DNA of 32,895 nucleotides. Origin: a virus. Positions 7,985 through 17,750 of the stretch are shown here, piece by piece. The position numbers were made by a program, and so were the translations under genes. The stretch covers positions 1 through 32,895 of the IMG/VR virus record IMGVR_UViG_3300046007_006446, one strand, 5' to 3'. The notes beneath the pieces are model-generated. The model had not been told where the DNA came from. It did not search any database and saw only the letters and a list, made by a program, of their open reading frames with translations. Within the stretch, counting starts at the first letter, position 1, and every line of letters starts with the position of its first letter.

Positions 7985-10900
7985 ATGGCATACGATCCAA
8001 CAATATTCAACATAGATCCTTATTACGACGACTATGATTCTAACAAAAAGTTTCTTCGTATGTTGTTTAGACCGGGATACGCGGTCCAAGCAAGAGAACT
8101 AACTCAATTACAAACTATACTTCAAAATCAAATTCAAAAATTTGGTGATAATATTTTCAATGATGGTTCCATAGTTTTAGGTGGAGAAGTAGTAGAAAAT
8201 AAAGTTAAGTTTGCTAGAGTTACAGGATTAACTGGAACGCTTGATATTACAGAATCTATAGGAACTCTTCTTACTGCTAATGGTTATGCAAACGCAAGAA
8301 TAATTCATGCAGAACCTGGTTTGTCTGCAAGCACTTCCGATAACTTGCCAATTATATTTTTTGAATACACATCAGGCGGTGCAACATTTGCTGCAAATTT
8401 AACTGTTGGCGGAACAGCATCCGATGGTAGTAATATTTCAATGCAATTGTCAGGAATAACTTCAGGAATTATAACAGGAAATGCTTTAGGAGATGCTATT
8501 GTTGTTAGTGTTGGAGAGGGTGTTCGTTATGTTGACGGTTTCTTTGTTGCTAATGATAAACAAACAATAGGCGCATATTCTCTGACAGGCCCAACTGGAG
8601 CACAAGTAAGACAGTATAATTCCGCCAATAGTAGAATTGGTTTTAATGTTGATAGACAATTCATAACATCAGAAGAAGAAGAAACTCTTAAAGATCCAGC
8701 ATTTGGTTATTATAATTACGCTGCTCCTGGAGCAGACCGATATAAAATAAATCTTGATATTAAACAATATCAATTTAATCCAACAAATAGTTCTTCTACA
8801 GATAATTTTTCAAGAGAAAATTTTATAGAATTTATAAGAATTGTTGACGGCAATGTTATAAAGAAAGAAAAATATCCAGACTATGTGGCTTTTGTGGACA
8901 CATTGGCTAGAAGAACTTACGATGAATCTGGCAACTATACTGTAGAACCATTTTCTATAAACATAACAGATTCTGTTTATGGCCCAACAGGAGCAACATT
9001 AACAGTTGAGTTGGGAGCAGGTAAAGCATACATCTATGGTTACGAATTTGAAACTCAAGGTTCAACAAAACTCGATTTACCAAAACCAAGAACAACTCGC
9101 TACTATGAAGATGCTAGATTGTCTACTGTTGTTGGCCCTTATGTTTTGGGAGAACTAAATCCTTATGGAACTTTTGCAGATAGTGGATTATCTTCTTTTG
9201 ATTTTTCAATTTGCCCAAAAATTCTTCTTTCTTCAGTAACAGGAAACTCACAGTTTTCTCAAATTGGTTCTGCAAATATTAGAGGAGTTCAATATGTTGG
9301 AGGAACTTTAGGAAGAAGATGGAGATTAGACCTATTTGATATTTCGATGACCGGCACGAACACATTCTCTAATGTGAAAAGTTTGTTTGTACCAGGATTA
9401 ACATCTCCATCTTTAACGGGACAACAATTGTTTAATGTGTATTCTCCAACCGGTGGAGCAGAATTGCAAGATTATACCAACACTCTACTTTTCCCACATA
9501 CAGCAGGAGAAGGAACAGAGTCAATAGAAGATGTTAATTATTTAATAAGGATGTCTAAAGTTGTAAAGTTTGATGCTACTGGCTCAAACACAATTTCAAT
9601 ATCAGATTTAAATTTAGGAGCCGACTCTAGTAAAGCATTTTTCAATTATCCCTCTGGAGTTTATTCGCCAGCAAACAATTTTTCGGTTATAAATCTTTCT
9701 GGACAGTCAGTAACCAATGCTTACGCATTTGGTGATTCTGGCTCTTACGGTCAACTGTATGTTTCTTACGGCCCACCAGGAGTGTCTGGAGTTGTAAATT
9801 TTGAAGTTTCTATGCAAGGTGTTGGCGGTAGTTATTTGTATAGACCAAAAACTTTAACAAATGCGACAATAACAGTAACAGGAGGTTCAGAAATTCGTTA
9901 TGAGGTTGGAACTTCTGGCTTAGGTTCAAACGGTAAAGAGTTTTTATATTTAAACAAATATGTTGATGTTGTAACTGTGACATCTATTACCGGAATTTCA
10001 GGAAACATAACAAATTATTTTACTCTAGATACCGGTCAAAGAGACAATTACTATGATTGGTCTAAGATAGTTGTTGCTCCTGGATTTACATCAGGAAATA
10101 TTCCAGGCGGTTTAAGTGGAACCGTAACAGTGTCTATGCAATATTTTGCTAGACCAACATCGGGAGTTCTTTCTGCCCCATTTACAATTGATTCGTATCC
10201 TTTAATTCTAGAACAAATTCCTACCTATACAAGTCCAGATACTGGTAAAACTATTAAACTTTCAGATTTTGTTGATTTTAGACCAGATAGGCTTGCTGAT
10301 GGTACATTTTATCCAAATATAATGCCATCAAATAATAGCGTTAACTTTATAAGCGTTAACAGATATTTACCAAGAACTGATAAAATAGTTTTAAATAGAA
10401 ATAAAGAGTTTAAATTAGTTCAAGGCATTTTAGATGTTACCGCACCGACTCCTAAAGACGATTCGAGTAGTATGACGCTGTATACTTTGTTTAGTCCACC
10501 ATATACCTATTCTAAAGATGATGTTGCTATCAGAGTTCAAAATAACAAGAGATACACTATGGAAGACATAGGTAATCTTGAAAAAAGAATAGGTGCTGTA
10601 GAATACTACACATCTCTAAGTTTACTAGAACAAGAAGCAAAAAACACTGTTATAGAAGATGATAATGGAATAGACATTCCTAAGAAAGGAATATTGGTTG
10701 ACTCATTCCGTGGTCATAACATTTCAGATGTAACAGACAAAATGTTTAATTCCGCTATTGATTATCAAAGTAACATTTTAAGACCAGCATTTCGTAGTAA
10801 AATTTACAGAATGGATATAGACAGCAGATTCCCTTCTTCGTCTTATATTTTGCCAGCACAAAGCACACCAGGAATTACCGCAGATAGAATTTACACTATT

Positions 10901-13090
10901 CAATATAATGAAATTCCTGGAGTTATTCAGCCTCTAGCAACAACAAGTAGAACAATAAATCCATATGGAATATTCAACTACTTGGGCAATCTAAAATTAT
11001 ATCCCGAATCAGATTTTTGGTTCTCAGATATAGTTTCTCCTTCAGTTCGTGTGAATATTTCAGGAGAAAATGATAATTGGTCATATTCTGTAAGAGGAAC
11101 AGCAGGAGCAGAAGGAGGAAGTGGTCCAGGCAATTATTATGGGTTTGGAACACAATGGAATGATTGGGAAGCAAATTGGTTTGGAAAAAGTAATAATGAT
11201 GAAACAAATCAATCACTAAGCAACAAAAATGTCGGTGACATGTCTATACAATCAAACACCGATAAAGCATCTTTATCTCTTTCAAAACTAACATCTCAAA
11301 CTCCGGAATCAATAAATCAATATAGTGCAACAAGCACAATAAGTAAAGATTTAGATTTTTATGCAAGAAACATTTATGTGTTAGTTCAAGCAGAAGGTCT
11401 TAAACCATACACAACAATGTACGCATTTGTTGACGGAGATACAACCGCTTCTACAATTTACGAGGTAGTACAAGGAGCAACATCTGGCTCTTACAATATT
11501 GTAAGTTCTGTAGGTAGCATTGTTACTGATGGTGATGGTGGAGTAGGAAAAGATGCTACCAAATATGCAATTCTATTAAACCAAACTGGAAAAGTTAAAA
11601 CTGGACAAAAACTGATTAGACTTTCTGATAGTGCAACAAACGATTTATCTCAAACAACAACCTGTGCGGAAAAAATATTCTATGCAGAGGGAACATACGG
11701 TAGTAGAGAAAACGATATTGTTAGTACAAGAAAAACATTTTCATATAGAGAAAGTGTGAATTCTCCAAATATAGAAACAGAAATATTTACAAAAAATACA
11801 GGTTCCTCTGCTACAACAAGAAGTAAAGTAAATCCTTTATCACAATCATTCTTTGTTGATCCAGTTTTGTACCCTAATGGTTTCTTCATAAAGAGTGTAA
11901 ATGTTTGGTTTGCAACAAAAGATGGAAATTCTGGAACGCCAATAACAATGATGTTAAAATCAATGAATGATAATTATCCCCATCCATCAAAAGTTATGCC
12001 TCTTGGGGTATCAACTTTGTATTCTCGGGATATAACAACTACAGAATATGCGACGGGAAATGGAACAAAGTTTTCATTTACCTCACCAATTTACTTGGCT
12101 CCAGGTTACGAATATTCATTCTCATTTAAAACTAGCAGTCAACAATTTGCAATTCATACAGCAGTTGTTGGAAATACAATCTATAGACCAACAGAAGCAG
12201 ATCCTTCTTATGCTGCAACAATACAGCCTAATGTTGGAAGTATGTTTAGTGCACAGGGGCAAAATACTCTAAACAGAGTAGAAACTGAAAGTTTGAAATT
12301 TACAGTAAACATCTGCGAGTTTGATACATCAAATTCGCCGGTTTTGAGAATTACAAATATACCAAATAATTATTACGGCTCCGAAAGCACGAATCCATCA
12401 ACCGTAAGATTTCATATTCCAAATATGACTCCATCTGGAACATCAATCAATATGATAGAAGAAGGTATTTTGAGTAATGCTGGTAGCACTAGAATATTAG
12501 AAGGAAAAAATATTACTAGAAGAAATTCCGTTTCCGCAGATACAACTGGAATTGATCCGCTAACACAATTCACATCAGTTTATGCATATTTAACTACAAC
12601 AAACAAATATGTTTCGCCTGTAATAGATTTAGATAGAGCATGTGTAGTATTTGTAGAAAATCAAATTAATAATAATAAAGTTGGTTCTTCTAATGATAAT
12701 GGAGAACAAAGTCCAGACAATCGTTTGATTGATGGAAGTGCTCGTTCAAAGTCCAGGTATATTACCAAAAAGGTAAATCTAGAAAATTCGGCAACGCAAT
12801 TGAATGTTTATTTAACAATGAGTAATCCGTATCCTTCGTCTATAGAAGTTTTTGCTAGAACTCTTCCAGATGAAACCGACTCTTCAATTTCTTTTGCAAC
12901 AAGAGGATATACAAAAATGACGGCTTCAACCAATGCAAATACGGCAGAAGGAGAATATCAAGAAGCAAAATATTCTCTAACAGTTGATGACGAGAATAAA
13001 TTTTCTACATTTGCCATAAAGATAGTATTTAATTCAAGCATAGAAAGTGTTATCCCATCCATCAGATCTTTAAGGGTAATAGCCACATGA
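7985..13090 (+). CDS. DUF4815-domain giant virion structural protein
   Basis: This is the largest gene in the window (1701 residues). The start (MAYDPTIFNIDPYYDDYDS, then FLRMLFRPGYAVQARELTQL) and the later RVQNNKRYTMEDIGNLEKRI plus EYYTSLSLLEQ (about 849-882) are the two ends of the DUF4815 domain found in large structural proteins of T4-like phages. After it comes a GTQWNDWEANWFG segment (about 1055-1067), which recurs in this family, then a long beta-rich C-terminal half. The product most likely forms an outer wedge or long fibre-like baseplate appendage; the precise role is not established here. A GAAGGG ribosome site precedes the ATG. The stop overlaps the next start by four bases. Confidence 0.8.
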   Translation: MAYDPTIFNIDPYYDDYDSNKKFLRMLFRPGYAVQARELTQLQTILQNQIQKFGDNIFNDGSIVLGGEVVENKVKFARVTGLTGTLDITESIGTLLTANGYANARIIHAEPGLSASTSDNLPIIFFEYTSGGATFAANLTVGGTASDGSNISMQLSGITSGIITGNALGDAIVVSVGEGVRYVDGFFVANDKQTIGAYSLTGPTGAQVRQYNSANSRIGFNVDRQFITSEEEETLKDPAFGYYNYAAPGADRYKINLDIKQYQFNPTNSSSTDNFSRENFIEFIRIVDGNVIKKEKYPDYVAFVDTLARRTYDESGNYTVEPFSINITDSVYGPTGATLTVELGAGKAYIYGYEFETQGSTKLDLPKPRTTRYYEDARLSTVVGPYVLGELNPYGTFADSGLSSFDFSICPKILLSSVTGNSQFSQIGSANIRGVQYVGGTLGRRWRLDLFDISMTGTNTFSNVKSLFVPGLTSPSLTGQQLFNVYSPTGGAELQDYTNTLLFPHTAGEGTESIEDVNYLIRMSKVVKFDATGSNTISISDLNLGADSSKAFFNYPSGVYSPANNFSVINLSGQSVTNAYAFGDSGSYGQLYVSYGPPGVSGVVNFEVSMQGVGGSYLYRPKTLTNATITVTGGSEIRYEVGTSGLGSNGKEFLYLNKYVDVVTVTSITGISGNITNYFTLDTGQRDNYYDWSKIVVAPGFTSGNIPGGLSGTVTVSMQYFARPTSGVLSAPFTIDSYPLILEQIPTYTSPDTGKTIKLSDFVDFRPDRLADGTFYPNIMPSNNSVNFISVNRYLPRTDKIVLNRNKEFKLVQGILDVTAPTPKDDSSSMTLYTLFSPPYTYSKDDVAIRVQNNKRYTMEDIGNLEKRIGAVEYYTSLSLLEQEAKNTVIEDDNGIDIPKKGILVDSFRGHNISDVTDKMFNSAIDYQSNILRPAFRSKIYRMDIDSRFPSSSYILPAQSTPGITADRIYTIQYNEIPGVIQPLATTSRTINPYGIFNYLGNLKLYPESDFWFSDIVSPSVRVNISGENDNWSYSVRGTAGAEGGSGPGNYYGFGTQWNDWEANWFGKSNNDETNQSLSNKNVGDMSIQSNTDKASLSLSKLTSQTPESINQYSATSTISKDLDFYARNIYVLVQAEGLKPYTTMYAFVDGDTTASTIYEVVQGATSGSYNIVSSVGSIVTDGDGGVGKDATKYAILLNQTGKVKTGQKLIRLSDSATNDLSQTTTCAEKIFYAEGTYGSRENDIVSTRKTFSYRESVNSPNIETEIFTKNTGSSATTRSKVNPLSQSFFVDPVLYPNGFFIKSVNVWFATKDGNSGTPITMMLKSMNDNYPHPSKVMPLGVSTLYSRDITTTEYATGNGTKFSFTSPIYLAPGYEYSFSFKTSSQQFAIHTAVVGNTIYRPTEADPSYAATIQPNVGSMFSAQGQNTLNRVETESLKFTVNICEFDTSNSPVLRITNIPNNYYGSESTNPSTVRFHIPNMTPSGTSINMIEEGILSNAGSTRILEGKNITRRNSVSADTTGIDPLTQFTSVYAYLTTTNKYVSPVIDLDRACVVFVENQINNNKVGSSNDNGEQSPDNRLIDGSARSKSRYITKKVNLENSATQLNVYLTMSNPYPSSIEVFARTLPDETDSSISFATRGYTKMTASTNANTAEGEYQEAKYSLTVDDENKFSTFAIKIVFNSSIESVIPSIRSLRVIAT

Positions 13091-13326
13091 GTCAAGAACG
13101 ATTAAAAGTAGAAAATGAGCCAATATATAGAGACCTCGAAAGTGGTGCTTTAATTTACACAAATAAAATAGAAATACAAGAATATGAAAAGAAAAAAAGA
13201 AAAAGAGAAGCAAAAGAAAACTCTTTAAAAACAGAAATAAATACTATTAAACAAGATGTGGAAGACATTAAAAAAGCAATTAACAGTATGATAGAAACTA
13301 TTACTAACAAAATAAAGGAAGGGTAA
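13087..13326 (+). CDS. Small coiled-coil protein, probable structural accessory
   Basis: The product has 79 residues and is very rich in Lys and Glu. The first half (VENEPIYRDLESGALIYTNK) resembles short proteins that follow DUF4815 genes in other T4-like phages. The second half, from about residue 32, has heptad-like spacing of Leu/Ile (KTEINTIKQDVEDIKKAINS) consistent with a parallel coiled coil. The start overlaps the DUF4815 stop (ATGA), so the two are probably translationally coupled. A role as an assembly partner or trimerisation aid for the neighbouring structural proteins is inferred from context only. Confidence 0.65.
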   Translation: MSQERLKVENEPIYRDLESGALIYTNKIEIQEYEKKKRKREAKENSLKTEINTIKQDVEDIKKAINSMIETITNKIKEG

Positions 13327-13330
13327 TTAG

Positions 13331-16300
13331 ATGTCAAATGGCATAACAGGAGCAAGTATTACAGCAGTTGCTTTAGATGCAAACGGTCATCTAATTATTA
13401 CCATCACAGATTACTCAACTGATCCGGCTGGTTTAACTTATAATGTTGATGTTGGTTCAACAATAGGAAATACTGGCCCAACGGGAGCAACTGGCCCTCA
13501 AGGAGCAACCGGTGTTCCGGGCGCAACAGGTGTAACTGGAGCATATATTACTAATGCTACAGTAGTAGGAACAGGCAACCTTATATTTACTCTTTCAAGC
13601 GGTGTGACATTTAACGCAGGAAGCGTTGTTGGGCCAACAGGGCCTATGGGAGCAACTTCAACATGTCCTTCTTGTGTAGACCCACTAGGAGGAACCGGAG
13701 GGACAGCATACGGATGTGCTGACCTGATTAATATTGAAAAACTTGTTTTGTCGGACACATTCCAAACTTGGTATGACCGAACAAATCAAATCATTGACGC
13801 AGTTAATCCAATAAACATGTATGAAATTGCAGGATTGACTGGTATAGAAATAATAACAGGAAGAAGTAACTGTAATTATAATGGTGTTGTGGGCGTTGCT
13901 ATAGCAAATGGGCCAGGATTAACTTACGGAACAACAACTACAGGCATTTATAATAGAAGATTATTTGTTGACCCTGCTTCCATGCCTCTAGTTTCTGGAA
14001 TTTTTTCCGTCGCTAATAATGATATGTTCATTTTTAATGATGTTAGCGATACAACCAATGTTAATACTGGTACACCAAAAGCGGTTCTTGCAGAATACAT
14101 GGTTCCGCCAAGATTAACTTTTGATGAATTAGAATTAAACGGCGATATTGTAATTAATGGTAATTTTACTATAGTTGGAAGTCAAAGTAGTGTAGGTACA
14201 AATGATGTTGTTATTGAGAGCAAAAATCTCAATTTAGCATATCAGCGTTCCGCACTAATGACAATTACAGGCCCCTCAGCAGCAATACAACAACTTTATC
14301 AGATTGGAATTATTGGTGCTTCTGCATTTTACGATGACTCTGCAAGTAGTCCCGGAACAACAGCAGGAACCATAGGAGTCGTTAAAAGTATTACAGGTCC
14401 TCAAAATGGTCTAACTGCTCAAGTTTCTGTTGGTTCAATTTTTACTTCAGGAAATCCTGATGATTTTCAAATCGGCGGAACAATTAGATTTGTTTCAGTA
14501 ACGGGAACAACATTCTCTCTTCTTTCTGCCGATGGTTCAACCACAAATTTCTTTAGTGACGCAGACCTTGATGGTGCAGGAATAATTATTAAAGGATTGA
14601 GTGGTGACAAATACTTCACATGGGAAAATTGTAGCAACGCTTGGATATCAAACACAAATTTGGGTGTAGATAATGTTGGATTTATAACATCAAGAAATTT
14701 TAGAAATGTCTGTATTGCAGGAGATCAAAAAAACGAATTTAATTTTTACGGTGTAAGTGGTCAAAGTGGTCACACAACTTTAAGATTAGGACACGACCAA
14801 TATGGTAAGTGGATGTGGTCACATGCACATAATCTTGATGGTTCTCCTTTACTTTTAAAGTACGCATCAACAACTGCATCAACCGAAGAGCACACCTTAG
14901 CAACAATTTATGGATTGACCACTGGGCCATATAACTTTATTTCTGTTGGCGGAACTGCAAATATGTGGGCCCAAGGATTCAATTCGGATTTCTTGGATGG
15001 GGCTGGTGCAACCACAGGAACTCCATACGGAAATATAGGAGAACCAAATGAAGGAATTTCTGGTTCTGTAGCATACAGCATACCAATATCAGATAGTCGT
15101 GGTAAAATAAATGCTAATTGGCTTGAATCAGATTCAAACAGAATTAGGGTTTATCAAACGGGTCACGGATTAACAAACGGTAACTGCATTATAAGAACAC
15201 TTGGAGATGTTATGGGCCCAACCTCGGCGTATTATTCCGTGGCGAGTCCATATTCAACAAATCTTTCCGAAACAGTAGGCATTGTTGTTGAAGTTATAAA
15301 TTCTAACGAATTTGTTTATGTTAATAGTGGTTTGGCTACTATACCTGTCCCTCCAGACATTTTACCAGGTGTTTCTTTATTGTTGGGCCCAAATGGCAGT
15401 CTAACCTCAGATATAGGAGATCAATCTTCTTATATTGAAAAACCTATGTTCATGCCTGTTGCAATAACAGGTTCTATAGGTAACAGAAAAGCAACCGGAA
15501 TAGTACTATCTCAAGCAGGATTCCTAGTTGGAGGAGATGTAACAGACCAAATTTATGCTAGAGGTTTAGTTCCAGTTGGAACAATAATTCCTTACTCTGG
15601 CAATTTAAGCAATCTTCCGTCAGGAGTTTGGTTGCCCTGTGATGGAAAATCTGTTAGACCAGGATTATATCCAGAATTATATGCTGTAATAGGGGTAACA
15701 GCAGGAACAACGGAAGATCAAAAATACTATGCAGATGTTAAAGTGACAACTACTGCAAGTCAAAATTTTACAGATGAAGACGGAACAATTTCTGGACTTG
15801 AAGATTCTATTGCTTCAATGTACATTAAAGGTGGTACTAGAGGATTTGCAGCAGGAAATAACCCAATACTTGAACAGGGAGATCTAGTAAAATTAGCAGT
15901 TTACTCGAAAATCAGTAAATCTGTGGTTGCAAATCGAGATGCAAGAATTTGGTCTATAAATGGGCCATATGAACTCACCATAGCATTTAGGGTTTCAGTA
16001 GTTCAAGACGGGTATACAAGAGATCAATTTGTAGAGTTTTTAAACACAGTAAAAAGTGATAAAAATTACTCTATAAGATTGTATGGCCGACACCGAACAG
16101 ATGCTCTATCGCTTTGGGGAACCACATTACTACCAGATATAAGAAGTAGAACAATATACGGTTCTGGCCCTGGTGGCAGCGAATACGATAATGGTTCTCA
16201 AATGGTTGCTGGTGACCTTGTTAATTCTTTAGGATATTCTATAGGAGAAGATGGATATCCTAAACCTCTTGGTGGGGACGAATACGGTAGTCTAACTGGA

Positions 16301-17197
16301 AACAATGGAGTAACAGGATATAGTTACACTCCAGGTATTGTAACAAACTATGTTATAAGAGCAACTCCAGAAATTAACGCTTTAATTATATCAGGTCACA
16401 ACCATGATGACAGATATGTTCGTTTAGATGTTTCTCCTCAACAAGAATTGCATGTTTCTGGAACTACTGCCACCAACAGAGCAAATGCTCGCTACAATAT
16501 TCAAGCACTTTCTCGTGAAACAGGCGATACTCATGTTGGTGAATTTGGTATAACTTTTAATTCGCTCGGTCAATATAATTTTTATTCTGCAACATCTGGA
16601 GATGTATCTGCTTCTGTTAAAATAGAAAACCCTTATGGGTGGTCTAAACTAGTAATGTCTGGAGTAACAGGAGGATATATTGATATCAAATCTTCTAATC
16701 GTTCAGATTATGATTTAAGAATTATAGGTGGTTACTCTGCGGACGGTTACACAGGAAATCAAACTTGGTTGATTTCTGGTATAGGAAACGATTTGAAACT
16801 CGTTGTTGATGGCAACACGGGAGTTTCAAGAGAAACTGGAATTTATGTAAAGAGCGGAACAGGTTCTGCTCGTGGTAATGTTGGTATAAAAACAGATTCA
16901 CCCACACTTTCATTAGAGGTTAGAGGTTCAGGAGTTAAACTTGGGCCTAGTTTGTATTCGGGAAATACAACCAATCCTGCACCATCATGGGAAGAAATCC
17001 CAACAGAAGGAATGTTTCAAGGAGGTATGTTTAATACCACAGGATTAACAACTATTTCCATAGATTTTACAATAAATTCTTCAACATTTCCTAACAGTCC
17101 AAGCGGAGTTTATACTGTAGATCCTGGAACAGGAATAGTAATATCTTCAGGAAAAACAGTTATAATTGAAACTGGTTACACTTGGAAAATAATATGA
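13331..17197 (+). CDS. Long tail fibre with collagen-like repeats and tail-collar domain (gp10/gp12-like)
   Basis: A strong AAGGAAGGG ribosome site precedes the start. The 1288-residue product is modular. Gly-X-Y collagen-like triplets lie at about 46-73 and again near 97-106. A central beta region includes NFTIVGSQSSVGTNDVVI and an FNSDFLDGAG linker of the NADYLDG type. A phage tail-collar domain follows (VPVGTIIPYSGNLSNLPSG, then WLPCDGKSV and a tyrosine-rich YPELYAVIG, about 744-785), with its closing LPDIRSRTIYGSG at about 934-946. An SGHNHDDRYVRL motif (about 1021-1032) is typical of metal-bound trimeric fibres. The tail end carries NVGIKTDSP and a GVKLGPSLYSGN module shared with the genes that follow. 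It probably forms the trimeric short fibre or wedge pin that attaches the fibre array. Confidence 0.75.
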   Translation: MSNGITGASITAVALDANGHLIITITDYSTDPAGLTYNVDVGSTIGNTGPTGATGPQGATGVPGATGVTGAYITNATVVGTGNLIFTLSSGVTFNAGSVVGPTGPMGATSTCPSCVDPLGGTGGTAYGCADLINIEKLVLSDTFQTWYDRTNQIIDAVNPINMYEIAGLTGIEIITGRSNCNYNGVVGVAIANGPGLTYGTTTTGIYNRRLFVDPASMPLVSGIFSVANNDMFIFNDVSDTTNVNTGTPKAVLAEYMVPPRLTFDELELNGDIVINGNFTIVGSQSSVGTNDVVIESKNLNLAYQRSALMTITGPSAAIQQLYQIGIIGASAFYDDSASSPGTTAGTIGVVKSITGPQNGLTAQVSVGSIFTSGNPDDFQIGGTIRFVSVTGTTFSLLSADGSTTNFFSDADLDGAGIIIKGLSGDKYFTWENCSNAWISNTNLGVDNVGFITSRNFRNVCIAGDQKNEFNFYGVSGQSGHTTLRLGHDQYGKWMWSHAHNLDGSPLLLKYASTTASTEEHTLATIYGLTTGPYNFISVGGTANMWAQGFNSDFLDGAGATTGTPYGNIGEPNEGISGSVAYSIPISDSRGKINANWLESDSNRIRVYQTGHGLTNGNCIIRTLGDVMGPTSAYYSVASPYSTNLSETVGIVVEVINSNEFVYVNSGLATIPVPPDILPGVSLLLGPNGSLTSDIGDQSSYIEKPMFMPVAITGSIGNRKATGIVLSQAGFLVGGDVTDQIYARGLVPVGTIIPYSGNLSNLPSGVWLPCDGKSVRPGLYPELYAVIGVTAGTTEDQKYYADVKVTTTASQNFTDEDGTISGLEDSIASMYIKGGTRGFAAGNNPILEQGDLVKLAVYSKISKSVVANRDARIWSINGPYELTIAFRVSVVQDGYTRDQFVEFLNTVKSDKNYSIRLYGRHRTDALSLWGTTLLPDIRSRTIYGSGPGGSEYDNGSQMVAGDLVNSLGYSIGEDGYPKPLGGDEYGSLTGNNGVTGYSYTPGIVTNYVIRATPEINALIISGHNHDDRYVRLDVSPQQELHVSGTTATNRANARYNIQALSRETGDTHVGEFGITFNSLGQYNFYSATSGDVSASVKIENPYGWSKLVMSGVTGGYIDIKSSNRSDYDLRIIGGYSADGYTGNQTWLISGIGNDLKLVVDGNTGVSRETGIYVKSGTGSARGNVGIKTDSPTLSLEVRGSGVKLGPSLYSGNTTNPAPSWEEIPTEGMFQGGMFNTTGLTTISIDFTINSSTFPNSPSGVYTVDPGTGIVISSGKTVIIETGYTWKII

Positions 17198-17206
17198 GGA
17201 TTCATT

Positions 17207-17749
17207 ATGTCAGAATTAAAAGTAGATACCGTTAAAACACAAAATGAAAATAATTTAGTAGTAACCGAAAAACTTTCTGTAAAAGATTTTAGCGGAACGC
17301 AAAGTTTATTTACAGCAAGCAGAGAAAATGGAATTAAACTTTTTGGTCCTGTTTATTTCGGAAATTCTCAACACGATAATTCTTGCGGCAAACCAGGAGA
17401 ATTACTTTTTGGCAATGGAGCAACAAATTCGCCAGAATGGAGATCTGTTCCAGTACCGCCCATAATAAATATACCAGGAAATACTATGGTTCAAATTTTG
17501 ATTGATTACAATGGATTTTGCCCAACAGACACTAGACCCAGACCAGTTATACCAACAGTTGATCAAGTTCAAGACTGGTATTATTGTGATGGTACTAATG
17601 GCACACCAGATACAAGGATAACAAATCCATTAACTCAAGAAAAAGATTTTCCCGTATTTGATGCTAATTTAAGAGGAGATTATGTGAATGCTGATTGGGA
17701 AAATGTTTGTCAGTATACAAAATCAATTGCATACATTATGAGAATATAA
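17207..17749 (+). CDS. Fibre cassette 1: MSELKVD anchor with short collar-like head
   Basis: First of six consecutive genes starting ATGTCAGA. The 180-residue product has the array N-terminus MSELKVDTVKT, then a linker module (NGIKLFGPVYFGN, about 44-56, with SPEW about 76-79). It ends in a reduced tail-collar motif, DWYYCDGTNGTPDTRI (about 122-137), and a hydrophobic-basic terminus, YIMRI. Full collar domains have GWxLCDG followed later by TPDLRDRF. Here the two halves are fused into one short motif, so it may be a minimal head or a capping module. A GAGG ribosome site precedes the start, and only one base separates the stop from the next start. A role in host recognition is inferred from the anchor and context. 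Confidence 0.65.
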   Translation: MSELKVDTVKTQNENNLVVTEKLSVKDFSGTQSLFTASRENGIKLFGPVYFGNSQHDNSCGKPGELLFGNGATNSPEWRSVPVPPIINIPGNTMVQILIDYNGFCPTDTRPRPVIPTVDQVQDWYYCDGTNGTPDTRITNPLTQEKDFPVFDANLRGDYVNADWENVCQYTKSIAYIMRI

Positions 17750-17750
17750 A